A DNA stretch of 64,000 bases from Streptomyces aurantiacus. GTDB taxonomy: Bacteria; Actinomycetota; Actinomycetes; Streptomycetales; Streptomycetaceae. The stretch covers positions 6,014,001-6,078,000 of the forward strand of contig NZ_CP114283.1 in the NCBI RefSeq assembly GCF_027107535.1, written 5' to 3'. This document shows positions 1 to 17,010 of the stretch, piece by piece. Numbering within the stretch: position 1 is the stretch's first letter; each line of letters starts with the position of its first letter. The notes below the pieces were generated by a model. The model was given only the letters and a program-made list of their open reading frames with translations, was not told the origin of the DNA and searched no databases. Made by a program: the position numbers and the translations under genes.

Positions 1-9413
<9,413 letters not shown>

Positions 9414-9433
9414 TCGCGCACCCTAACAAGATC

Positions 9434-9451
9434 GCCCCTCCGCGAAGGGGC
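9434..9451 (-). terminator. Short hairpin upstream of the megasynthase
   Basis: A 6-bp GC stem (GCCCCT/AGGGGC) with a 6-nt loop lies between the ATPase gene at 9643 and the megasynthase start at 9413. It could end the ATPase transcript or sit in the synthase leader. There is no clear T-run, so the call is weak. Confidence 0.3.
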
Positions 9452-9642
9452 TAGCCGGGACGCCGCGACCGGCCCGCGCGCGTCTGCCCCCGGCCCGGCT
9501 CGTCACGGTGACGGCACCCGGATCCGGCGGCACGGCAGAGAGGACGACCGCAAGGCCCTCGCGCGTTCCATCAGGTGAAGGTCGGGTGGAGTGAACCACG
9601 CCTCAAGCAGGGGCAGTCGGCCCCGGCCGATCTGCCGTGGGC

Positions 9643-10059
9643 TCAGCTGCCGCTGTGCCCGTCCGCTCCGGCCGGGCGGAAGCAGGCCGTCACGGTCTTG
9701 CCGTGCCGCTGGCACCGCATCCCCCAGTCGTCGGCGAGCATCCGCACGATCCCCATTCCGCGACCGGACACCTCGCCCGCCCCGGGTTCCCGCTGCCGCG
9801 GCAGCTCCGGGTCCTCGTCGTGGACGCTCACATGCAGGCAGTCACCGTCCCAGGTGAGAACCAGATGGGCGTCGCTGTGCGCGTGGACATGGGCGTTGGT
9901 GATCAACTCGGACACGGCCAGGACGACGTCGTCGACGGTCTGTGGTTCGTCGGCGGTCCATGGCAGGGACTCCAGTTGTGCGCGTGTCCACTCCCGCCCC
10001 GCACGCACGCCGCCCGACATGGGAAACGAATGTGCCCAGCCCATCGCCTTGATCGCCAC
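9643..10059 (-). CDS. RsbW-like ATP-binding protein (HATPase_c_2)
   Basis: 138 residues forming a single GHKL ATPase fold of the anti-sigma/SpoIIAB type. The N box is visible as ELITNAHVHA and the G box as GRGMGIV. Streptomycetes carry many such orphan proteins; those characterised bind sigma factors or STAS-domain antagonists. The GTG at 10059 is chosen because GGAGGGA lies about 8 nt upstream; a longer reading from GTG 10086 has no such site. It lies alone between the megasynthase and a serine hydrolase, and no STAS partner is in the window. It could be a regulator of the biosynthetic gene cluster, but the sequence does not show that. Confidence 0.85.
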   Translation of the reverse strand: MAIKAMGWAHSFPMSGGVRAGREWTRAQLESLPWTADEPQTVDDVVLAVSELITNAHVHAHSDAHLVLTWDGDCLHVSVHDEDPELPRQREPGAGEVSGRGMGIVRMLADDWGMRCQRHGKTVTACFRPAGADGHSGS

Positions 10060-10240
10060 CGACTGCTCCCTCCATGTGTTCGTCACTCCCGTCCATGGAC
10101 CGGGTACCCGGCAGTCGCGTCCACAGGCATCCCGTCCGATCGGCGGCAGCGCCGCGGAGCGTGCACGAGCACCGGCAGTGGCCGGTGGAACTCACGGGCC
10201 CGGTACGGCAGGGAGCGCGCGTCGGCACAGAAGTGAGGAG

Positions 10241-10279
10241 CCCGGCGAGGGGCGTCGGCGGCGCTGAGCCCTCGCCGGG
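10241..10279 (-). terminator. Hairpin downstream of the serine hydrolase
   Basis: A perfect 11-bp inverted repeat (CCCGGCGAGGG and its complement) with a 17-nt loop starts about 50 nt past the stop codon at 10329. It fits a factor-independent terminator of the Streptomyces kind, without a marked T-run. Confidence 0.55.
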
Positions 10280-10328
10280 GGTCCGGCTGCTTCACCGGCG
10301 GTCGTGCGGGAGCGGCGGTGAGCGCCGG

Positions 10329-11507
10329 TCACTTCTGGCGGAGCAGCGTGCACACGGCCGACTCCTCGACGGCGCGGACCTTGCGCAGCAGGTCCGGGGT
10401 GGTGGTCCGGTTCACCTGGGTGGTCAGCGAGAAGGTGAGGGAGTGCCGTCCGTCCGGTGTCGCCGCCATCAGCTGGGTGTAGCCGGGGGTGTTCCCGGTG
10501 TGTCCGAGCACCACCCCGCACCGTGTGTCGTAGCGGAAGATCGCGAGGCCCGCCGAGTTGCGGCCGGGGCCGGCCGGTTCGGAGGCGCCCTCCACCCATC
10601 GGCGCTGCTCCCGCAGTACGGCACGGGAGGTGAGCGCGCCGCTCGCGTAGCCGCGGACGAACCGGTTCATGTCCCGCGGGGTGGAGAGGATTCCGCCCGA
10701 GGCCCACACGCCCGAGGCGCCGATGAGCTCGCTGACGTCCACCGGCGGTTCCACCGGATCCATGGCGTAGCCGTGCATGAAGGGCTCCGCCATCTCGTAG
10801 CCCTGCGGGAGGCTCGTGCGGCGCAGGCCCAGGGGCCGGTGGACGATCTCGCGGAGCAGTGCCTCGTAAGGGCGGCCCGTCACCGCCTCCGCCATGAGCG
10901 CGACAGCGATGTTGTCCGAGTTCGAGTAGTGGTACCGGGTGCCGGGCCGGAACGCGAGAGGCACGCCGCGGACGAAGTCGAGCAGTCGTCGTGAGTCGAA
11001 GTGACGGCGGGGATCGGCTGCGATGAGGCGCTGGAATCGCGGATCGCGGCTGTAGTCCGGCAGTCCGCTGGTGTGCTGGAGCAGTTGCCGCAGCGTGACA
11101 CGTGACCAGGCACGCGGCAGCTGGGGCAGTCGCTTGCCGATGGTGTCGTCGAGGCCCAGTGCGTGGCGCTGGACCAGGTGCAGGGCCACCGCGCCGCTGA
11201 AGGCCTTGGCGGTACTGGCGATCCGGGTCTGGTCGCCGGGGCCGATGGGCCGACCGGTCGTCAGGTCGGCGACGCCCGCTCGCAGTACGTGACGTCGGTC
11301 GCCGTTCTGCAGGAGGACCACCACGCCCGGCGGGCCGCCGGGCGTGGCGACCAGCTGGTCGAGCTGTCTCTGCAGTCGGCCGAGGCGGTCGGTGTTCGCG
11401 TCACCGGGTCCGGCGGCGGCCGGATACGGCACCCCGCTCCCGATGGAGACGGCGACCAGCAGGGTGGCCAGTCGAAGGCGCAGGCGGGGGCTGTACCGAA
11501 GAGGCAT
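10329..11507 (-). CDS. Exported serine hydrolase, class C beta-lactamase / D-Ala-D-Ala carboxypeptidase family
   Basis: 392 residues. The N-terminus has an Arg-rich start, a hydrophobic segment (about 12-24) and an AAA cleavage-like site near 30-32, so it should be secreted. The penicillin-recognising triad is intact: SxxK at Ser98-Lys101 (STAK), YSN at Tyr194-Asn196, and an HTG triad replacing KTG near residue 340. Family members are D-aminopeptidases, DD-carboxypeptidases or esterases acting outside the cell. It lies near a megasynthase, but the signal peptide argues against it being a cytosolic PBP-type cyclase that releases the peptide. A role in cell-wall trimming or in product processing outside the cell is possible. 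Confidence 0.87.
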   Translation of the reverse strand: MPLRYSPRLRLRLATLLVAVSIGSGVPYPAAAGPGDANTDRLGRLQRQLDQLVATPGGPPGVVVLLQNGDRRHVLRAGVADLTTGRPIGPGDQTRIASTAKAFSGAVALHLVQRHALGLDDTIGKRLPQLPRAWSRVTLRQLLQHTSGLPDYSRDPRFQRLIAADPRRHFDSRRLLDFVRGVPLAFRPGTRYHYSNSDNIAVALMAEAVTGRPYEALLREIVHRPLGLRRTSLPQGYEMAEPFMHGYAMDPVEPPVDVSELIGASGVWASGGILSTPRDMNRFVRGYASGALTSRAVLREQRRWVEGASEPAGPGRNSAGLAIFRYDTRCGVVLGHTGNTPGYTQLMAATPDGRHSLTFSLTTQVNRTTTPDLLRKVRAVEESAVCTLLRQK

Positions 11508-11733
11508 GGAAGTTCCCGGGTGGAGGAGGTCAGAACACCCCCAGCATCCGCGCGTGGCGGACCCGGCGCTCGCGGCCCTGCTCCATCCAGCCGATCAAGG
11601 TGCCCGGTACCGAGTCACCGGGGCCGGGTCTCGCTCGGGGGCCGGTCACTGCACCTGACGGTCGCCGGGGGGTGCGGCCTGAACCCTGTCCCGTGTCCGG
11701 GCACGCCGAGGTGCGCGCCGGCGGTGTCGGACC

Positions 11734-12387
11734 TCAGTCGTTCGACGGGGTGGCGCGGATCGCGGCGATGTCGAGCTGGAGGCGGACCTTCTCGCTCACC
11801 ATGGCGCCGCCCTCGGCCAGCCTGGAGTTGTATGTCAGGCCCCATTCGGAGCGGTTGATGGTGGTGGTGCCGTCGAAGCCGACCCGCTCGTAGCCGAACG
11901 GGTCGGTGACGTGCCCGATGTAGGTGAGTTCGAGGACGACGGGACGCGTCCTGTTCTTGATGGTGAGGTCGCCGGTCATCCGGTAGACGTCCCTGTCCGC
12001 GAGTTGTACGGAGGTGCTGAGGAAACGCATGTGCGGGTAGGCGGCGGCGTCCAGGAAGTCCCGTCCGGCGAGGTGGCTGTCGCGTTGGTCCACGCCCGTC
12101 TGGACGCTTGCGGTGGACAGCACGATCTCCGCCCCTGAGCGGGTCGCGTCACGGCCGTCGAAGTAGAGGCGGCTCTGGTAGTCCGTGAAGGCCCCCCTCA
12201 CCGTGGTGACCATGGCGTGCCGGACGGAGAAGCCGATCCTGCTGTGTGCCGGGTCGACGACCCAGTTCCCGGTCAGGGTTGTCAGGTCGGTGTCCGGCTG
12301 ACCGGGGCGAGGGAAGTCGGGGCCGTCGGCCGGTTCGACAAGGGTGGTCGAGCGGCGGGACGAAGCACCTCTATTAAAAAGATTCAT
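11734..12387 (-). CDS. YceI-family lipocalin-like protein
   Basis: 217 residues with the YceI fold from about residue 40: WVVDPAHSRIGFSVRHAMVT at the start of the barrel, then repeated beta-strand motifs ending in a VRLQLDI strand. YceI proteins form a barrel that binds isoprenoid-type lipids. Many members have a signal peptide; this one does not, so it should be cytoplasmic. ATG at 12387 follows GGTGA three bases upstream. The start is preceded by a strong palindrome at 12396-12415, which overlaps a plausible promoter, so the gene is probably repressor-controlled. Confidence 0.88.
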   Translation of the reverse strand: MNLFNRGASSRRSTTLVEPADGPDFPRPGQPDTDLTTLTGNWVVDPAHSRIGFSVRHAMVTTVRGAFTDYQSRLYFDGRDATRSGAEIVLSTASVQTGVDQRDSHLAGRDFLDAAAYPHMRFLSTSVQLADRDVYRMTGDLTIKNRTRPVVLELTYIGHVTDPFGYERVGFDGTTTINRSEWGLTYNSRLAEGGAMVSEKVRLQLDIAAIRATPSND

Positions 12388-12703
12388 GACTCACCTAGCT
12401 ATTGTGCAATAGATATTTCCGCAAGCCGAACCAAGATCCATGAGTTTACCGGACTCATACCCGCCGACCGGCTGGTAACCCTCGCCGGAACGATGGGTCA
12501 CAAAATCCACACACCCGTTACCAAGCCCTCGGGAGGCGCGGAGCGCCCGTCCCGCCCGGGGGCACTCCGTGCCGCGCGGACCTCCCGGGCCGAACGCCTC
12601 AAAATGACATGAATTCCGCATGCCCGAAAGATCGATATGCACCGGGCAACGCAATTACACTGATCCGCGCTATTCGACGAAGTGCGTGACGGCGTGACAG
12701 CGG
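12388..12703. other. AT-richer regulatory gap upstream of the YceI gene
   Basis: A 316-bp gap clearly lower in GC than its surroundings. On the minus strand TTGCGG and TAGCTA are 17 nt apart and could be -35 and -10 boxes for the YceI gene, giving a very short or absent leader. The palindrome at 12396-12415 lies across the spacer and -10. I see no gene in the rest. Confidence 0.5.
12396..12415. promoter_or_regulatory. Operator-like palindrome before the YceI gene
   Basis: TAGCTATTGTGCAATAGATA is a 9-2-9 inverted repeat with one mismatch, ending 9 nt before the YceI start codon. Its core ATTG-n2-CAAT resembles MarR-family operators. No MarR gene is in the window, so the regulator is unknown. 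Confidence 0.6.
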
Positions 12704-14293
12704 TCAGTATCCGAAGCTCGTCGTGTAGGCGCACTCCGTGTAGATGTACCCGGCCGACAGTTTGGCCGTGTCCGATGCCGGGGACTTTCCGAGGCCGTTC
12801 CTGGACTTGTGCACGAAGTACGTGGTGCCGGCCGGCAGCCTGATGGTCCGCTGCGGGTAGTTCTTGCCGCTGTCGCTGCACGGTTCGAAGCCGAGCCCCA
12901 CCGTGCCGGCGAGGGAGTAGGAGGTGCAGCTCCCGCAGGCCTTGAGGGTGAAGCTGCCCGTCACCGGTCCCGTGTACAGCACCGTGATGTCGTCGGGGCT
13001 GTCGTTCTTCACGGTGACGGAGATGCCGCCGCCGGAGGCCGTCGTCGGCAGCCGCTTGCCCGCGGCGGGCACGGTTTGGGCGATCTCGGCGGCGATGGCG
13101 ATCTTCTTGGCGCGGGCGCGCATCTTGTGGTCCCCGTTGTCCCTGACGAAGTCGTTCATGGTGGTGACGGCCTCGGCGAAGCTCCCGTCGCGGTACTGAT
13201 CCACCCCACAGGCGTACGCACCCGAGTCCGCGCCCCTCTCCGCCCGGTCGGCGTTCTTGTCGAGGGCTTCGGCCAGCCCGGCACGGTCGCCCTTGAGCCC
13301 GGTGACCTGGGAGACGAGACTCTCCAGGCGTGCCACGGCCGCGCAGGGTTCGTCGCCGCCCACCTCCTTCACCGCCTTGTCGACGGCCGTGTCGACCGCG
13401 GGTCCCACTTCCGCGGCCTGCTCGGACTGCGGGAAGTCCGACAGGAGTTCGCCGTAGTGCGTCGTCCAGTCGACGGCTCCGCCGGTCAGCGACTGCGAAC
13501 CGCACTCGTACAGCGAGGTGGCCAGCCGGTCGTCGGGCCACCTCGCCAGCGCTCCGAGTTCCTTCTCGCCCATGGTGCTCGGGACCGTGCGCAGGTACTT
13601 CAACGGGACGATGGCGTCACAGTAGTTCTGCCGCGCGTAGGGAGAACCGACCGTGGTGTAGTACGTCTTGAGCCGGTCGGGGACCCGAGCGGCCGCCCGC
13701 GAGCCGGGGTGATCGTCGCGAAGGTCCCCGTAGACGGTCAGGGCACGGCGGTAGTCGGCCTCCCCTGACGAGAAGGACTGTTTCCCGGCGGCCCGGACCA
13801 GTCCGTCCGCCCGCTCGAGGCGGTCCAGCAGCATCTGCTCGGTGGCTTCGTCGCGCGCGTCCCCGTACAGGAACGCGCCACCGGCGGGCACGGCCAGGAG
13901 CACCAGCCCGAGCGCGGCGGCGAGCCAGGCTTTCGCCGGCCACACCAGCCGGGTCCGCAAACCCACGATCGCGCCGTGGACGGCCGCGATCCCGAGGAGG
14001 ACCAGGTAGGTGCCGAGGACACCGCCGGAGACGCCGTCCGGGTCCGCGGGCAGGGCCACCACGAGCAGCACCGCGGTGGCGACCCAGCAGGCCGCCATCA
14101 GCCCCCAGCGGCGCACGAGTGCGTAACCGAGCCCGAGTCCGCACAGGTTCAGCAGCGCCACCGCGGCCGCTCGCCGGCCGTCCGCCGGAGCGGTCGCCGG
14201 AGCGGTCGGCGGCGCGGTCGGCGGCGCGGTCGGCATGGGTGGCACCGGCGGTGCGACGAACCCGTCGCGTGGCTCGCTGTGATCCCAGGACAT
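12704..14293 (-). CDS. Four-TM protein with exported repeat domain, function unknown
   Basis: 529 residues. ATG at 14293 follows GGGGGAG by 5 nt. The N-terminal 40 residues are Pro/Ala/Thr-rich. Four hydrophobic segments follow (about 45-155), then a long, probably exported, helical region (about 160-430) that looks like degenerate TPR-type repeats with pairs of Cys. A C-terminal domain of about 80 residues carries several Cys (CGSC, EPC, TEC). The mix of membrane bundle, repeat stalk and Cys-rich tip suggests a surface-anchored binding or scaffold protein. I do not recognise the family. Confidence 0.75.
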   Translation of the reverse strand: MSWDHSEPRDGFVAPPVPPMPTAPPTAPPTAPATAPADGRRAAAVALLNLCGLGLGYALVRRWGLMAACWVATAVLLVVALPADPDGVSGGVLGTYLVLLGIAAVHGAIVGLRTRLVWPAKAWLAAALGLVLLAVPAGGAFLYGDARDEATEQMLLDRLERADGLVRAAGKQSFSSGEADYRRALTVYGDLRDDHPGSRAAARVPDRLKTYYTTVGSPYARQNYCDAIVPLKYLRTVPSTMGEKELGALARWPDDRLATSLYECGSQSLTGGAVDWTTHYGELLSDFPQSEQAAEVGPAVDTAVDKAVKEVGGDEPCAAVARLESLVSQVTGLKGDRAGLAEALDKNADRAERGADSGAYACGVDQYRDGSFAEAVTTMNDFVRDNGDHKMRARAKKIAIAAEIAQTVPAAGKRLPTTASGGGISVTVKNDSPDDITVLYTGPVTGSFTLKACGSCTSYSLAGTVGLGFEPCSDSGKNYPQRTIRLPAGTTYFVHKSRNGLGKSPASDTAKLSAGYIYTECAYTTSFGY

Positions 14294-14451
14294 GACGGCT
14301 CCCCCAGTCAATCACGCCCGAAGTTCTATGACTTGTCAGCGTACGGTCAGCCGTTCGAGGGCGACAGGGGGCAGCGTCGGCTCTTCGCGGAACCACACCG
14401 TGGCGGCGAGAACTGTGCGACTGGAGGAGGTTCGGGTGCCCGCCAGTGGCG

Positions 14452-16185
14452 TCAGCAACAGCCGGTGTCGGGGGTGCCGGTGACGGCGCGTCCGACGCCC
14501 GGGGCCGGGGCGGCGGATGTGCCCGGGACGGCGGCGCCGGTGACCGCTTCGAGGCGGCAGAAGCACGACGCCTCGATCGGCACGTCCGCCACGGCCGCGG
14601 CGACCTTCAGCTGCTGGGCCACGATCTGTGCCTCCCCGGTCCTGCCCAGCCGGACGAGGCACTCGTGGAACCCGTGCAGGGCCCAGACGTTGCCGGGGTG
14701 GTGCGAGGCCCGGGGAAGCGTGTCGTCGAGCCCCAGGTCGGCCCGGTAGACGGCCTCCGCCTCGGTGACGCGCCCCTGCTCCAGGAGCAGGGCCCCGTAC
14801 GCGTGCCGGGTGGGCTGCATCCACCCCCAGGGCTCGTCGTAGGGAAGGCTGTCGTCCAGCGCGATCGACCGTTCCAGCGCGGCGAAGGCGGCCTCGTGAC
14901 GGCCCTTGCGGTACTCCAGTTCGCCGTCGAGCATCGCCGAGGCGACCGCGAGGATGTCGGCACAGGTGTTGTTGAACAGCATCCGGGTCTCCGGGACCCG
15001 CGTGACCGCCTCCCGGAACAGCCCTTGCTCCGCCTCGGCCTCGGCGATCTCGCCGGTGGCCGCCAACGCGACACCGCGGGCGTAGTGGAGCATCGCGGTC
15101 GTCACGCAGTACAGCCGTGGATCGGCGGGCAGCGGCAGGCCCAGGATGTCGGCCCAGCGGCCGAATCGGATCAGGACGTGCACCCTCATGGCGAGGAAGC
15201 TTTCGAGCCAGTCCGCCATGGGCGGACTCTCCACCCGCAGCAACTCCTCCGGGATGGAGGCCTCCAGTTGCGCGGCGGTCTCCAGCGCGGTCCTCGACTG
15301 CCCGAGGAACATCGCGCCGTAGATCCTGAAGTGGTAGTTGTGCGACCGGTACAGGGTGTAGAAGTTCATCACCCCGGACCGCGCGAGGAACTTCTCGTCG
15401 GCGGCGATCGCCGTGCCGTTGTCGGCCACCACCCGCCGGTAGTCGCCGCAGAGCACGTCCAGGTGCGTGGGCATGTGCTGCAGATGACCGGCGTCGGGGA
15501 CCAGGCCACGCAGCCGGTCCGCGGCGGGCAGCGCCGTCTCGGGAGCCGAGGACATCTCCATCAGATGGATGTAGAGGTGCAGGAGCCCCGGGTGCCACGC
15601 CCCGGCCTCGGTGGCGATCGCCCGCTCCAGGACCGCCCCGGCCTCCGACGTCCGCGCGCCGTCGGCGGGCTCGCCCGTGCGCGTGTCCCACAGCTGCCAG
15701 GGCGTGAGGTTCATCAGCGCGTCGGCGTAGAGCGTGGCGACGTCCAGGTCGTCCGGGGCGAGCTCGTACACGGCGCGCATGCTGTCGGCGTAGGGCTCGT
15801 TCCACACCGAGCAGTCCTCGACCGCCTCCGCCCGCGGGTAGCGGGCGCGCAGGGCGCCGATCAGGGCCCGCTCGACCGGGGTGGCCGCGGCGGCCTTCTC
15901 GTGGGCGAGTTCCACGGCCGCGTGGGTGCGGGAGACCGTACGGGCGAGCTCGTCGCCCTCGAAGAACTCCCAGGGCTTGTTGTAGTTCGGGCCCAGGGCG
16001 TAGGCGATGCCCCAGTGGGCCATGGCGCAGTCGGGGTCGGCCGCCGCCGCGGCCTCGAAACAGGCGACGGCTTCCTCGTGGTGGAAGGCGTACGACCAGA
16101 CCAGACCGCGGTCGAACCACGTCTGGGCCTGCGGCGACGAGGTCGTCACGGGGCGGCTGTGGGTGCCGAGGTCGTAGTAGTCCAT
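14452..16185 (-). CDS. Tetratricopeptide-repeat protein
   Basis: 577 residues, predicted soluble. ATG 16185 follows GGAG by about 6 nt. The sequence is built of helical TPR units: clear pairs appear at the N-terminus (WFDRGLVWSYAFHHEEAVACFEAAAAADP) and near the C-terminus (GALLLEQGRVTEAEAVYRADLGLDD). Large bacterial TPR proteins of this kind with HWG/ALGPNYN motifs occur widely in actinomycetes without a known function. The tail ends in a double Cys. It is transcribed towards the four-TM protein gene 158 nt downstream, and the two could share a message. Confidence 0.8.
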   Translation of the reverse strand: MDYYDLGTHSRPVTTSSPQAQTWFDRGLVWSYAFHHEEAVACFEAAAAADPDCAMAHWGIAYALGPNYNKPWEFFEGDELARTVSRTHAAVELAHEKAAAATPVERALIGALRARYPRAEAVEDCSVWNEPYADSMRAVYELAPDDLDVATLYADALMNLTPWQLWDTRTGEPADGARTSEAGAVLERAIATEAGAWHPGLLHLYIHLMEMSSAPETALPAADRLRGLVPDAGHLQHMPTHLDVLCGDYRRVVADNGTAIAADEKFLARSGVMNFYTLYRSHNYHFRIYGAMFLGQSRTALETAAQLEASIPEELLRVESPPMADWLESFLAMRVHVLIRFGRWADILGLPLPADPRLYCVTTAMLHYARGVALAATGEIAEAEAEQGLFREAVTRVPETRMLFNNTCADILAVASAMLDGELEYRKGRHEAAFAALERSIALDDSLPYDEPWGWMQPTRHAYGALLLEQGRVTEAEAVYRADLGLDDTLPRASHHPGNVWALHGFHECLVRLGRTGEAQIVAQQLKVAAAVADVPIEASCFCRLEAVTGAAVPGTSAAPAPGVGRAVTGTPDTGCC

Positions 16186-16389
16186 CCGCCGCTCCCGCGC
16201 AGGTAGGGCCGGCCGGGGGCGAACCACCCGTGCCCGCGTTCCCTCCGCGGCCGAAGCCCCGGAGTATGTGTGGCCACGAGCCTAGAGGTGATCCACACGT
16301 ATTTGTCCCGTGTTCGGACCTCAACAGCCGCAAGGGGGGCGCAGCGGCTCTCGCCCCGGCGCCCGGCCCCGCGCGGTCGGCTTCCCGCC

Positions 16390-16707
16390 TCAGTACTCGC
16401 TGTCGATGCCGGTGACGAACGCCGGCCCGAGCGGCGCGTCCGCCTCGGCCAATCCACTGTCGCGGAGAGCCCTGGAAACCAGCTGGACGGCCTCGGTCTC
16501 GGCGCCGGCCTGGTCCGCCGCCTCGACCTCGATCCGGGCGGAGAACATGCCGCCCTCCTCGACCGTCAGCAGACTCAGTTCCTCGCTCTCGCCAAGATCC
16601 GTGTTCTTCGGGTCCCGGGGACGGAGCCTGCGCTCGATGTCGGAGCGCGCGGCGTCGGGAACACCGTTGACGAACGTGCCGGGGACGGTGATGACGTACG
16701 TGGTCAT
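16390..16707 (-). CDS. Small conserved protein, function unknown
   Basis: 105 residues, starting at ATG 16707 behind GGAG at 5-6 nt spacing. It is acidic, with no signal peptide and no membrane segment. The order of strands and helices (TTYVITVPGTF, then charged linkers, then LSLLTVEEGGMFSARIEVEA and a C-terminal helix) suggests a small alpha/beta fold. I do not recognise the family. It is divergent from the SpoIIE phosphatase gene, so both may be driven from the 303-bp gap between them. Confidence 0.65.
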   Translation of the reverse strand: MTTYVITVPGTFVNGVPDAARSDIERRLRPRDPKNTDLGESEELSLLTVEEGGMFSARIEVEAADQAGAETEAVQLVSRALRDSGLAEADAPLGPAFVTGIDSEY

Positions 16708-17010
16708 GAGTACTCCTTGTCTGATCACGTTCCACGTTCCCCTCCTTCGGCCGGAAATGCGGACCGCCCCGCGCGGCGAGGCGAGAGGGGCTCCGGAGCC
16801 CCCTCCTTTGCCGCGCCTCGTGGATGCCGGTGCCATGGGGCGCGCGAACCGGGAAATCGCAGGCGCCACAGGGCACCCCCGGTTCTCGTAGACCCCGGTA
16901 GCCTCGTCGGATCCACGCGCGCAGGGGTTCTCCCGGGTGCAGGCGGAGGGCCTCGTGGCGCATTCTTGCTGTGTCAGCCACCTGGGCGGCGCACGGACGA
17001 GGTAGGGCCG
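16708..17010. other. Divergent gap between small protein and SpoIIE phosphatase
   Basis: 303 bp between divergent starts. It should carry promoters for both genes, but I could not identify convincing -35/-10 pairs or a palindrome. No open frame here looks real. Confidence 0.4.

Noticed and set aside
10329..11507. Serine hydrolase as PBP-type cyclase of the peptide
   Set aside because: It has a signal peptide, whereas PBP-type thioesterases act in the cytosol on carrier-bound chains.
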